Shown piece after piece: positions 27,509 to 35,417 of a DNA stretch of 64,000 nucleotides. Numbering within the stretch: position 1 is the stretch's first letter; every line of letters starts with the position of its first letter. The stretch lies in contig NZ_JAHKRO010000019.1 of the NCBI RefSeq assembly GCF_019396325.1, positions 44,162 through 108,161 of the forward strand. Direction: 5' to 3'. Below the pieces are notes generated by a model. The model was not told the origin of the DNA. It did not search any database and was given only the letters and a program-made list of their open reading frames with translations. The DNA comes from Nonomuraea ceibae. GTDB taxonomy: Bacteria > Actinomycetota > Actinomycetes > Streptosporangiales > Streptosporangiaceae. Made by a program: the position numbers and the translations under genes.

Positions 27509-29389
27509 TCACGGGCTGGCCGACGAGGCGAACTGGGTGCGGTAGAGCTCCGCGTAGAGGCCGCCGCGCTCCAGCAGCTCCTCGTGCCGGCCCCGCTCGG
27601 CGATGCGGCCGTCGTGCACGACCAGGATCTCGTCCGCCTCCCGGATCGTCGACAGCCGGTGCGCGATCACCAGCGACGTGCGGCCCGCCAGCGCCGTCTT
27701 GAGCGCCTGCTGGACGGCCGCCTCCGACTCCGAGTCCAGGTGCGCGGTGGCCTCGTCGAGCACCACCACGCGCGGCGCCTTGAGCAGCAGCCGCGCCAGC
27801 GCCAGCCGCTGCTTCTCCCCGCCGGACAGCCGGTAGCCGCGCTCGCCCACCACCGTGTCGAGCCCGTCGGGCAGCGACTCCACCAGGTCGCCGATCTGCG
27901 CCGCCCGCAGCGCCGCCCACAGCTCCTCCTCGTCCGCCTCGGGACGGGCGTAGCGCAGGTTGGCGCCGATCGTGTCGTGGAACAGGTGCGAGTCCTGCAT
28001 GACGACGCCGATCGTGTCACGCAGCGAGGCGAACGTGGCGTCACGCACGTCCATCCCGTTGATCCGCACCGCGCCCTCGTTGACGTCGTAGAGCCGCGAC
28101 ACCAGCGAGGTGATCGTCGTCTTGCCCGCCCCCGAGTGGCCGACCAGCGCCACCAGCCTCCCCGGCCTGGCAGTGAACGACACGCCGTCGAGCACCTGCT
28201 GGGAGGGGCCGGTGTCCTGCCGGGCCACCGACTCCAGCGAGGCCAGCGACACCTCCGCAGCGGCCGGGTAGCGGAAGCGCACGTCGTCGAACTCGACCGT
28301 CACCGGCCCCTCCGGCAGCGGGCGGGCGTCCGGCCGCTCGGCCACCATCGGCTTCAGGTCCAGGATCTCGAAGACGCGGTCGAAGCTGACCAGCGCCGTC
28401 ATCACGTCCACGTGCACGTTCGACAGCGAGGTCAGCGGCCCGTACAGGCGCATCAGCAGCGCCGCCAGCGCCACCAGCGTGCCCAGCTCGAACACCCCGC
28501 CCACGGCCAGCACGCCGCCGATGCCGTAGACCAGCGCGGTCGCCAGCGCCGCCACCAGGCCGAGCGCGACCCGGAACACGGTGCCGTACATGCCGACCGT
28601 CACCCCGACGTCACGCACCCGTGCGGCCCGGCCGCCGAACATGCGCGCGTCGTCCTCCGGCCTGCCGTAGAGCTTGGCCACCGTCGCGCCCGCCACGTTG
28701 AACCGCTCGGTCGTCACCGAGCTCATCTCGGCGTCGAGCTGCATCTGCTCACGGGTCAGCGCCGACATGCGGCGGCCCACCCACTTGGCCGGCACGATGA
28801 AGATCGGCAGCAGCACCAGCGCGACCAGCGTCACCTGCCACGACAGCACCAGCATCGCGCCCAGCACCAGGACCAGGCTGACGACGTTGGACACCACCGA
28901 CGACAGCGTGCTCGTCAGCGCCCGCTGCGCGCCGATCACGTCCGTGTTGAGCCGCGACACCAGCGCGCCGGTCTGCGCGCGCATGAAGAACGCCACCGGC
29001 ATCCGCTGCACATGGTCGAACACCTCGGTGCGCAGGTCGTAGATCAGCCCCTCGCCCACGCGCGCCGAGAACCACCGCTGCACCAGCGTCAGCCCCGCGT
29101 CCACCAGCGCCAGCGCGGCGATCGCCACCGCCAGCCCCACCACCACGCCGGGCCGCTTCGGCAGGATGCCGTCATCGATGATCGCCTTCATCAGCAGCGG
29201 ATTGGCGATCACGATCACCGCCCCCGCCACGACCAGCGCCAGGAACGCGGTGATCTGCTTGGTGTACGGCCGCGCGTAGCCCGCGATGCGCCGCACCGTG
29301 CCCGGCGCGAGCCGCTGCTTGGTCACGTCGCCGTCGCGTCGCAGCGACGCCCACACCTGAGGCCCGAAGCCTCCGCCCATCATGGCCAT
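27509..29389 (-). CDS. ABC transporter, fused permease and ATPase (multidrug exporter type)
   Basis: 626 residues: six-helix exporter domain (about 40-345) followed by an ATPase domain with GHSGAGKTT near 413 (Walker A), YRLSGGEKQRLALARLLL near 515 (signature) and VVVLDEATAHLD near 537 (Walker B, glutamate present). A half-transporter that would dimerise in the membrane. An insertion with SLESVARQDTGPSQQ precedes Walker A. I start it at ATG 29389 (GGAGGAGGG seven to nine bases before the preceding codons); longer in-frame starts exist. Substrate unknown. Confidence 0.92.
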   Translation of the reverse strand: MAMMGGGFGPQVWASLRRDGDVTKQRLAPGTVRRIAGYARPYTKQITAFLALVVAGAVIVIANPLLMKAIIDDGILPKRPGVVVGLAVAIAALALVDAGLTLVQRWFSARVGEGLIYDLRTEVFDHVQRMPVAFFMRAQTGALVSRLNTDVIGAQRALTSTLSSVVSNVVSLVLVLGAMLVLSWQVTLVALVLLPIFIVPAKWVGRRMSALTREQMQLDAEMSSVTTERFNVAGATVAKLYGRPEDDARMFGGRAARVRDVGVTVGMYGTVFRVALGLVAALATALVYGIGGVLAVGGVFELGTLVALAALLMRLYGPLTSLSNVHVDVMTALVSFDRVFEILDLKPMVAERPDARPLPEGPVTVEFDDVRFRYPAAAEVSLASLESVARQDTGPSQQVLDGVSFTARPGRLVALVGHSGAGKTTITSLVSRLYDVNEGAVRINGMDVRDATFASLRDTIGVVMQDSHLFHDTIGANLRYARPEADEEELWAALRAAQIGDLVESLPDGLDTVVGERGYRLSGGEKQRLALARLLLKAPRVVVLDEATAHLDSESEAAVQQALKTALAGRTSLVIAHRLSTIREADEILVVHDGRIAERGRHEELLERGGLYAELYRTQFASSASP

Positions 29390-29716
29390 CAGGCAGCCCT
29401 CCTCCCCCAGCAGAGCGCCCCCGGACGGCCCCCCGATTCCCACATCCGCTCACCGCGAAACCGCCCACCCCGAAGCCCCCCGCACCCCAGGAGAACCCCC
29501 CACCTTGGGCACCCCCGCGGACCACACCGCCGCAGCCCCAGCAGGGGCGAGCCACCCAGCGGCGTGGCACCCAGTGGGGGTGGCGCCCCACCCTAAGAAC
29601 GACGGGGCGGGGGCGTCATCCCAGGTGGGGGGCCGGCGGCGGCGCCCCGGGGGCGTACAGGGTGTCCCCCTGGCGTCAGGCGGGTGTGACGGCCGGGCGC
29701 GCAGGGGGCCGGCGGG
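29390..29716. other. Spacer with no gene, strand-asymmetric composition
   Basis: No credible coding sequence. Plus strand is C-rich to about 29600 and G-rich after it, so a transcript leaving the enoyl-CoA hydratase leftwards meets a C-rich tract first, as in the spacer at 6991-7398. Rho-dependent termination is a possibility. Confidence 0.45.
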
Positions 29717-30553
29717 TCAGGCGGAGGTGTCGCCGAAGAGGGCACGCAGGCGGAGGGCCTGTTCGGCGCCTTCGGCGGCGGCCTGCTCCTCCAGGGTGCG
29801 CGAGCGCGCGCCCTGGAGGAGTCGCTTGGTCGCGGCGGCCGCGTCACGGTTGGTGGACAGCAGTTGCGCGATCTTGTCTTGTACGGCCCCGGCCAGGTCG
29901 CCCCCTGCGACCACCAGCTCGGCCAGGCCGATGCGCGAGGCTTCTTCGGCTTCCACGGTCCTGGCGGTCAGGCAGATGTCGATCGCCTTGGCCAGGCCGA
30001 CCAGCTCGACCAGCGGCTTGGTGCCGGTCAGATCGGGCACCAGCCCCAGTGCGGGTTCTTTCATGCAGAACTTGACATCGTCGGCCACGATCCGCAGGTC
30101 ACAGGCGAGCGCGAGCTGGAATCCCGCGCCGATCGCGTGGCCCTGCACGGCCGCGATGGAAACGATCTCGGGGCGGCGTAGCCACAGGAATCCCTGCTGG
30201 GCCTCCTTCAGCCGCTGCTCGAACGAGGTGCTGTCGAGCCGCGCCGCCGAACTGAACGAGCCCTGTCCGGGCACCCCCTCAGGTGTGAACATGCGCAGGT
30301 CGATCCCTGCCGAGAAGGACGGTCCCTCACCTTTCACCACGACCACGCGCACCTGCTCCGGCAGGCTGTCGCCGATGCGAGCCAGACCCGACCACATCGC
30401 GGACGTCTGGGCGTTCCGCTTGTCCGGCCGGTCCAGCGTGATCGTCGCTATCTCACCGTCCACCTCGAAGCGCAGGCCGGCCTCCGCCAGTGTGGCGGCA
30501 GAGACGTCCTCCGCATTCCCCCCGCGCTGTCGTTGCGCCTTCGCTTCCGCCAT
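29717..30553 (-). CDS. Enoyl-CoA hydratase/isomerase family protein
   Basis: 278-residue crotonase-fold protein. The oxyanion-hole segments are SFSAGIDLRMF near 89 and VQGHAIGAGFQLALACDLRI near 140. In hydratases the first catalytic glutamate sits where this protein has glutamine (GAGFQLAL), while the second is kept (KEPALGLVP), so isomerase or another crotonase reaction is more likely than simple hydration. The ATG has GGGAGCAGG upstream. A large palindrome lies between it and the HTH gene. Confidence 0.85.
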   Translation of the reverse strand: MAEAKAQRQRGGNAEDVSAATLAEAGLRFEVDGEIATITLDRPDKRNAQTSAMWSGLARIGDSLPEQVRVVVVKGEGPSFSAGIDLRMFTPEGVPGQGSFSSAARLDSTSFEQRLKEAQQGFLWLRRPEIVSIAAVQGHAIGAGFQLALACDLRIVADDVKFCMKEPALGLVPDLTGTKPLVELVGLAKAIDICLTARTVEAEEASRIGLAELVVAGGDLAGAVQDKIAQLLSTNRDAAAATKRLLQGARSRTLEEQAAAEGAEQALRLRALFGDTSA

Positions 30554-30580
30554 CGCCTGCTCCCTCGTCGGCTTACCGTC

Positions 30581-30618
30581 GCGCCCGAGCTTACAGAATA
30601 TGATTCTGGCTCGGGCGC
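30581..30618 (-). promoter_or_regulatory. Nested palindrome between the HTH gene and the enoyl-CoA hydratase
   Basis: Outer arms GCGCCCGAGC (30581-30590) and GCTCGGGCGC (30609-30618) enclose CAGAAT-ATG-ATTCTG (30594-30608). The whole can fold as one hairpin with a TTA bulge, acting as terminator for the HTH gene; the inner AT-rich dyad resembles TetR/FadR-type operators of fatty-acid genes and lies about 40 bases upstream of the hydratase start. Confidence 0.55.
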
Positions 30619-30671
30619 GACGGCGGCTGACTAGGAACGGGCGGCTGCGGACGCACGTTCCGAGGCGGCCG

Positions 30672-30887
30672 TCAGCGCTTGGACTTGCCTCGGGTCGCCC
30701 CGCCGCGCCCGCGCAGAGTCACGCCGGACTCGCTCAGGATGCGGTGGATGAACCCGTAGGACCGGCCGGTAGAAGCGGCCAGGGCGCGGATGCTCTCACC
30801 CGCGGCATAGCGCTTCTTGAGATCGCCGGCCAGTTTTTCACGATCGGCCCCGGTGACCCGGGTGCCCTTCTTCAGTGTCTCGGCCAC
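30672..30887 (-). CDS. Small helix-turn-helix protein
   Basis: 71-residue basic protein, a single HTH with LKKRYAAGESIRALAASTGRSYGFIHRILSESG (two conserved halves, residues 23-55) and a Gly-Arg-rich tail RGRGGATRGKSKR. Very conserved small actinobacterial family; a homologous-looking gene (Rv1473A) sits next to an ABC-F gene in Mycobacterium tuberculosis (from memory). Here it lies directly downstream of an ABC-F gene, 113 bases away. ATG at 30887 with AGGAGGTA upstream. Probably a DNA-binding regulator. Confidence 0.85.
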   Translation of the reverse strand: MAETLKKGTRVTGADREKLAGDLKKRYAAGESIRALAASTGRSYGFIHRILSESGVTLRGRGGATRGKSKR

Positions 30888-31000
30888 GAGTACCTCCTGT
30901 AGTGCCGGACTTCCGCAGCGTTACTCCGCCATGATCAGTCATTTCAGCGGGATCGGCTACCTACTCCACGGGAAAAGATCCGTACCCACCCAAATTAAGA

Positions 31001-32599
31001 TCAGGCAAGTGCCACAAGATCGGAAAATTCCTCGCTCCACGCGTCTTCAGTTCCGTCTGGCAGCAAGATCACCCTATCCGGTGAAAGGGCATCAACGGCA
31101 CCCTCGTCATGGGTAACCAGGACGATCGCTCCTGAATACGACCTCAGAGCCTCCAGAACCTGCTCGCGGCTGACCGGGTCGAGGTTGTTCGTGGGCTCGT
31201 CGAGCAGCAGGACGTTGGCGCTCGACAGCACCAGGATGGCCAGCGCCAGCCGGGTCTTCTCGCCACCGGAGAGCACCGAGGCCGGCTTGTCGACGTCGTC
31301 GCCGGTGAACAGGAACGAGCCGAGAACCTTGCGCAACTCGGTGTCGGTGAACGTGCCGCCCGCCGAGCGCATGTTCTCCAGGAGGGTGCGGGAGCCGTCG
31401 AGCGTCTCGTGCTCCTGGGCGTAATAGCCGATCTTGAGGCCGTGGCCGGGCTTGATCGCGCCGGTGTCGGGCTCCTCGATCCCGCCGAGCAGGCGCAGCA
31501 GCGTGGTCTTGCCCGCGCCGTTGAGCCCGAGGATGACGACCCGGTGACCTCGGTCGATGGCCACGTCGACGTCCGTGAAGACCTCCAGGGACCCGTACGA
31601 CTTCGACAGGCCCTCGGCCATGAGCGGGGTGCGCCCGCACGGCTGCGGCTCGGGGAAGCGGAGCTTGGCGACCTTGTCGCCCTTGCGCTCCTCCTCGGTG
31701 CCGGCCAGCAGCCGGTGGGCGCGGCGCATCATGTCCTGGGCGGCCTTGGCCTTGGTCGCCTTGGCGCGCATCTTGTCGGCCTGCGCGAGCAGCGCGCCGG
31801 CCTGCTTCTCGGCGTTGGCCCGCTCGCGCTTGCGGCGCTTCTCGTCGGTCTCGCGCTGGGCCAGGTAGGCCTTCCAGCCGACGTTGTAGTGGTCGATGAC
31901 GCACCGGTTGGCGTCCAGGTGCAGGACCTTGTTGACCGTGGCTTCAAGAAGCTGGACGTCGTGGCTGATGATCACCAAGCCGCCCTGATGGGATCGCAAA
32001 AAATCACGAAGCCACCCGATTGAGTCCGCATCTAGGTGGTTTGTCGGCTCATCGAGTAGGAGAGTTTCCGCTCCGCTGAAAAGAATTCGCGCCAATTCCA
32101 CACGCCTGCGCTGACCGCCGGAAAGCGTTTCCAGCGGCTGCCCCAGCACGCGGTCGGGCAGGCCGAGGCTGGAGGCGATGGAGGCGGCCTCCGACTCGGC
32201 CGCGTAGCCGCCCAGCACGTGCATCTGGTCCTCCAGCCGACCGTACTGCCGCACCGCCTTCTCCCGGGTGCGGTCGTCGGCGGAGGACATGCCGAGCTCG
32301 GCCTGGCGCAGCTTGCGGATCACCTCGTCCAGCCCGCGGGCGGACAGGATGCGGTCGCGGGCCAGCACCTGGAGGTCGCCGGTGCGCGGGTCCTGCGGCA
32401 GGTAGCCGACGCTGCCGCTGGTGGTGACGCCGCCCGCGGCGGGCAGCGCCTCACCGGCCAGCACCTTGGTGAGGGTGGTCTTGCCGGCGCCGTTGCGGCC
32501 GACCAGACCGATCTTGTCGCCGGGGTTGACCCGGAAGGACGCGCTCTCGATGAGCAGCCGCGAACCGGCGCGCAGTTCGATGTCACTAGCAATGATCAT
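31001..32599 (-). CDS. ABC-F family ATPase (ribosome-acting, possible antibiotic resistance)
   Basis: 532 residues with two ATPase domains and no membrane part. Domain 1: GRNGAGKTT near 35, LSGGQRRRVELARILFSG near 159, LLLDEPTNHLD near 180. Linker (about 240-300) is charged and Ala/Lys-rich. Domain 2: GLNGAGKTT near 355, LSGGEKTRLALAILVL near 440, LLLDEPTNNLD near 464. ABC-F proteins act on the ribosome; this one groups with the Rv1473-like, macrolide-associated kind by context. Two stretches (about 31001-31140 and 31985-32105) use AT-richer codons than the rest. The leader has an attenuator-like structure. Confidence 0.92.
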   Translation of the reverse strand: MIIASDIELRAGSRLLIESASFRVNPGDKIGLVGRNGAGKTTLTKVLAGEALPAAGGVTTSGSVGYLPQDPRTGDLQVLARDRILSARGLDEVIRKLRQAELGMSSADDRTREKAVRQYGRLEDQMHVLGGYAAESEAASIASSLGLPDRVLGQPLETLSGGQRRRVELARILFSGAETLLLDEPTNHLDADSIGWLRDFLRSHQGGLVIISHDVQLLEATVNKVLHLDANRCVIDHYNVGWKAYLAQRETDEKRRKRERANAEKQAGALLAQADKMRAKATKAKAAQDMMRRAHRLLAGTEEERKGDKVAKLRFPEPQPCGRTPLMAEGLSKSYGSLEVFTDVDVAIDRGHRVVILGLNGAGKTTLLRLLGGIEEPDTGAIKPGHGLKIGYYAQEHETLDGSRTLLENMRSAGGTFTDTELRKVLGSFLFTGDDVDKPASVLSGGEKTRLALAILVLSSANVLLLDEPTNNLDPVSREQVLEALRSYSGAIVLVTHDEGAVDALSPDRVILLPDGTEDAWSEEFSDLVALA

Positions 32600-32690
32600 G
32601 GTTGGCTCAGCACTCCCGAGCTAGGGAAACGAGGGATTTCAGAAGGCGTGCGACGCCGGTCAATCGGGAGTGTGCATACAGATCAGTGTA
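32600..32690 (-). promoter_or_regulatory. Leader peptide and RBS-sequestering hairpin upstream of ABC-F
   Basis: On the minus strand a TACACT hexamer (32690-32685) is followed after seven bases by ATG (32677) opening a five-codon frame, MHTPD, ending at 32660. CACTCCCGA inside that frame (32672-32664) is perfectly complementary to TCGGGAGTG (32619-32611), which contains the likely ribosome-binding site of the ABC-F gene. A smaller hairpin GGCGT-CGC-ACGCC lies between. This has the plan of an antibiotic-inducible translational attenuator. No clear -35 was found. Confidence 0.5.
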
Positions 32691-32777
32691 GGGCCCTGAC
32701 CAAGAGTTATGACGGGCTCGGATGATCACCGCCGCCCAGGACGGCGAGCTACCTCGCACGTCACCACGAGACGACTG

Positions 32778-32792
32778 TTGAATCGACTCAAA
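32778..32792. promoter_or_regulatory. LacI-type operator copy downstream of lacI
   Basis: TTGAATCGACTCAAA, a near-palindrome that differs by one base from the site upstream of the same lacI gene (33884-33898). It lies 12 bases beyond the lacI stop. Confidence 0.5.
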
Positions 32793-32803
32793 CCGCCGGG
32801 ACC

Positions 32804-33823
32804 TCACCCACCCCTGCGCGGCTCGCTGGACGCCCGCACGACCAGGTCGGGCTGGAAGATGACCTGCCGGTGGCGGTGCCGCTCAGACTCGGTGACCTCC
32901 TCCAGCAGCAGCTCGATCGCGGTGCGGCCGAGCAGCTCGCGCGGCTGGCGCACCGACGACAGCGGCACGGCCGCCGCCGCCGCGAACTCGATGTCGTCGT
33001 AGCCGACGATGGCCATGTCGGCGGGCACCCGCAGCCCGCGGGCCGCCATGGCCTGGAGGAACCCCAGCGCCACCACGTCGTTGGCGCAGAAGGCCGCCGT
33101 GGGGCGCTCGCCGGGCGGCATCGCGGCCAGCCGCTCGCCCGCCCGCCTGCCGGTGTCGAAGCTCAGCGTGGGCATCGCGCACGCGACCAGCTCGACGCCG
33201 TCGCCGGCGGCCTCGACGGCGCTCATGACGCCCGCGTGGCGGTCGGCGACCTGTTTGATCGACGGCGGCCCGCCGATGAACGCGATGCGCCGGTGCCCAC
33301 GCTCGATCAGGTGCTCCCCGGCGATCCGGCCGCCGAGCCGGTCGTCGACCGCCACCGAGCACTGGGCGCCGGAGGCGGCGCTGTCGACCAGCACCACCGG
33401 CGTGCCCCGGGCGGCCAGCTCGGTGAGGCGGGGGCTGGCGGCGTCGACGGGGGTGATGAGGATGCCGAGCACGCGCTGCTGTTCGAGCTGGTCGAGATGG
33501 CGGCGCTCGCGGACCGGGTCGGCGCCGCTGTTGCACAGCACGACCATCGTGTCGTGCTCGTCGGCCGGGCCCTCGGCGCCCTGCGCGACGTCGGCGAAGA
33601 ACGGGTTGGACACGTCCAGCACGACCAGCCCGACCGTGCGGCTGCGGCCGACGCGCAGGTGGCGGGCCACCTCGTTGCGGACGAAGCCCAGCTCGCGGAT
33701 CGCCTGGAAGACCCGCTCCCGCGTGGCGGGCGAGACGATCTCGGGCCGGTTGAGCACGTTGCTCACGGTGCCGACCGAGACCCGCGCCAGCTCCGCGACC
33801 TCCTTGATGCTCCTGGTCCCCAT
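32804..33823 (-). CDS. LacI family transcriptional regulator
   Basis: 339 residues. DNA-binding head SIKEVAELARVSVGTVSNVLN (5-25) and hinge ARHLRVGRSRTVGLV near 55-70 are complete; the sensor domain shows SNPFFADVAQGAE near 76, VDDRLGGRIAGEHLIERGHRRIAFIGG near 155-180 (two blocks) and AIVGYDDIEFAAA near 290. ATG at 33823. Two almost identical operator-like sites flank the gene. No sugar gene is adjacent, so the target genes are elsewhere or lost. Confidence 0.93.
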   Translation of the reverse strand: MGTRSIKEVAELARVSVGTVSNVLNRPEIVSPATRERVFQAIRELGFVRNEVARHLRVGRSRTVGLVVLDVSNPFFADVAQGAEGPADEHDTMVVLCNSGADPVRERRHLDQLEQQRVLGILITPVDAASPRLTELAARGTPVVLVDSAASGAQCSVAVDDRLGGRIAGEHLIERGHRRIAFIGGPPSIKQVADRHAGVMSAVEAAGDGVELVACAMPTLSFDTGRRAGERLAAMPPGERPTAAFCANDVVALGFLQAMAARGLRVPADMAIVGYDDIEFAAAAAVPLSSVRQPRELLGRTAIELLLEEVTESERHRHRQVIFQPDLVVRASSEPRRGG

Positions 33824-33883
33824 TGATCCTCACGAGGCCGTGCCGCTGTGACGCGCCCCAGCATAGCGGCAGTCAAGATTGTT

Positions 33884-33898
33884 TTGAATCGTCTCAAA
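33884..33898. promoter_or_regulatory. LacI-type operator upstream of lacI
   Basis: TTGAATCGTCTCAAA, 61 bases before the lacI start codon, nearly palindromic and matching the site at 32778-32792 at 14 of 15 positions. Likely autoregulatory site. Confidence 0.55.
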
Positions 33899-33905
33899 GA
33901 CCGGC

Positions 33906-34460
33906 TCAGGCCGTCATCCCGTCGAGCATCAGGCCCAGGAACCAGTCCGGGCGGGCCGCCACGTGCGGCGGCAGCGCCTCCGGATGGCAGGCGAACAGGT
34001 TGAGCGCGGCCACCACGTCGGCGGCGCCGACGTCGCCGCGCATGACGCCGTCGGCCTGGGCCCGGCGCACCAGCGCGTCGAGCCGCTCCAGCCAGCGGGC
34101 GCGGGCGCGGATGAACCCGTCCTGATCCTCGTACGTCCCGTCCGGCAGCTCGGCGAGCGCGGCGGCGAGCGCGCCGCGCCCCGGGTCGGCCGCCCACAGC
34201 GCGAACGCGCGCACCCCCTGCCAGGCGTCGGGCGCCTCGGCGGCGGCCCGGTCGAGCGCCTCGGCGAGCGAGCCGACGTAGTGTTCGGCCACGGCGGCCA
34301 CGAGCGCCTCCCGGTCGGGGAAGCGCCGGTAGAGCGTGCCGACGCCGACGCCCGCGCGGCGGGCGATGAGCTCCATCGGGGCTCCGGTGCCGCGCTCGGC
34401 CATCACGGAGGCCGCCGCCTCGACGATCTTGGCCAGGTTGCGCCTGGCGTCCGCGCGCAC
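33906..34460 (-). CDS. TetR family transcriptional regulator
   Basis: 184 residues from the GTG at 34460. HTH: NLAKIVEAAASVMAERG, IARRAGVGVGTLYRRFPDREALV (residues 9-55). The C-terminal domain has LFACHPEALPPHVAARPDWFLGLML, seen in TetR regulators paired with NAD(P)-binding oxidoreductases. There is no ribosome-binding site, but TACGCT ends seven bases before the GTG, which supports this start and a leaderless transcript; a longer frame would run through the operators. Divergent from the NmrA-type gene. Confidence 0.88.
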   Translation of the reverse strand: MRADARRNLAKIVEAAASVMAERGTGAPMELIARRAGVGVGTLYRRFPDREALVAAVAEHYVGSLAEALDRAAAEAPDAWQGVRAFALWAADPGRGALAAALAELPDGTYEDQDGFIRARARWLERLDALVRRAQADGVMRGDVGAADVVAALNLFACHPEALPPHVAARPDWFLGLMLDGMTA

Positions 34461-34482
34461 GACGCCCAGCGTACCGGGAGAC

Positions 34483-34540
34483 AAGTGGACGATGCGATTC
34501 CGGTTACGGTACGGTCCAAGCGGAATCCAATCGTCCACTT
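34483..34540. promoter_or_regulatory. Two inverted TetR operators
   Basis: Two 23-base sites, 34483-34505 and 34518-34540, each fit AAGYGGA-N9-TCCRSTT and are arranged as a larger dyad: AAGTGGACGAT (34483-34493) mirrors ATCGTCCACTT (34530-34540), and GATTCCG (34496) mirrors CGGAATC (34521). They cover the promoters of both divergent genes. Confidence 0.65.
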
Positions 34541-34551
34541 AGGAGGTTGCC

Positions 34552-35367
34552 GTGATCGTGGTCACCGGCGCGACCGGTTCCATCGGCAGGGCCCTGACCG
34601 GGCTGCTGCCCCGCGAGGAGGTCGTGGCCGTCGTCCGCCGCCCGGCCGGGCTCGCGTGCGCGGAGGCCGTGGCCGACTTCGAGCGCCCCGAGACGATCGG
34701 CGGGCTGCTGTCCCCCGGCGACCGGCTGTTCCTCAACAGCTCCCTCTGGCCCGGCGTCGCCGACGCCCAGCGCGCCGTCGTCGACCTGGCCGCCGAGGCG
34801 GGCGTGGCCCAGATCGTGTCCGTCTCCGTCCGGGGCGCCCGGCCCGGCGGGCCGCTCGGCGCCGACCCGCACGGGCGCATCGACGACCACCTGCGGGCGT
34901 GCGGCGTCCCGTACGCGATCCTGCGGCCGAGCGGGTTCATGCAGAACCTGCCGGGCGAGGTGCGCGACGGCCGCTTCCACGGCTCGTACGGGGAGGCCCG
35001 GGTCAACTACATCGACACCCGCGACGTCGCGGCCGTCGCCGCCGCGCTGCTGACCGCCCCGGTGGGGCCCTCGGCGGTCCACGAGCTGACCGGGCCGGAG
35101 TCGTACACGCACGCGGAGATCGCCGCCGTGATCAGCGCCGCCGCCGGGAAGCCGGTCACCTACGTGGACCTGCCGGTGCCCGAGATGACCGCCCACCTGG
35201 TCGCGCGGGGCCTGCCGGAGCCGGCCGCGGGCGCGCTGGCCGCCATGATGCGGGACATGGGGCGTACGGACTGGTGGTCGCTGAGCACGGCCGTCCGCGA
35301 CCTCACCGGCCGCCCGCCCCGTACGCTGGCCGCCTTCGCCGCCGAGCACGCGGCCGCCTTCGCCTGA
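34552..35367 (+). CDS. NAD(P)-binding oxidoreductase, NmrA/SDR-like
   Basis: 271 residues of the atypical short-chain dehydrogenase type. Starts MIVVTGATGSIGRALTGLLP with the GxxGxxG dinucleotide motif; LRPSGFMQNL near 122 and YIDTRDVAAVAAALL near 157 are typical of NmrA-like quinone reductases and isoflavone-reductase relatives. GTG at 34552 with AGGAGG six bases upstream. Under control of the divergent TetR by two operators, so probably induced by a reactive or aromatic compound (inference). Confidence 0.88.
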   Translation: MIVVTGATGSIGRALTGLLPREEVVAVVRRPAGLACAEAVADFERPETIGGLLSPGDRLFLNSSLWPGVADAQRAVVDLAAEAGVAQIVSVSVRGARPGGPLGADPHGRIDDHLRACGVPYAILRPSGFMQNLPGEVRDGRFHGSYGEARVNYIDTRDVAAVAAALLTAPVGPSAVHELTGPESYTHAEIAAVISAAAGKPVTYVDLPVPEMTAHLVARGLPEPAAGALAAMMRDMGRTDWWSLSTAVRDLTGRPPRTLAAFAAEHAAAFA

Positions 35368-35417
35368 CACCCGGCGGACCGGTCGGACCCGGCGGACCGG
35401 GCGGGCCGGGCGGGAGG

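Noticed and set aside
35368..35417. Repeated GGCGGACC motifs between convergent genes
   Set aside because: Short, irregular GC-rich repeats in a 50-base gap without stable hairpin; no function can be argued.
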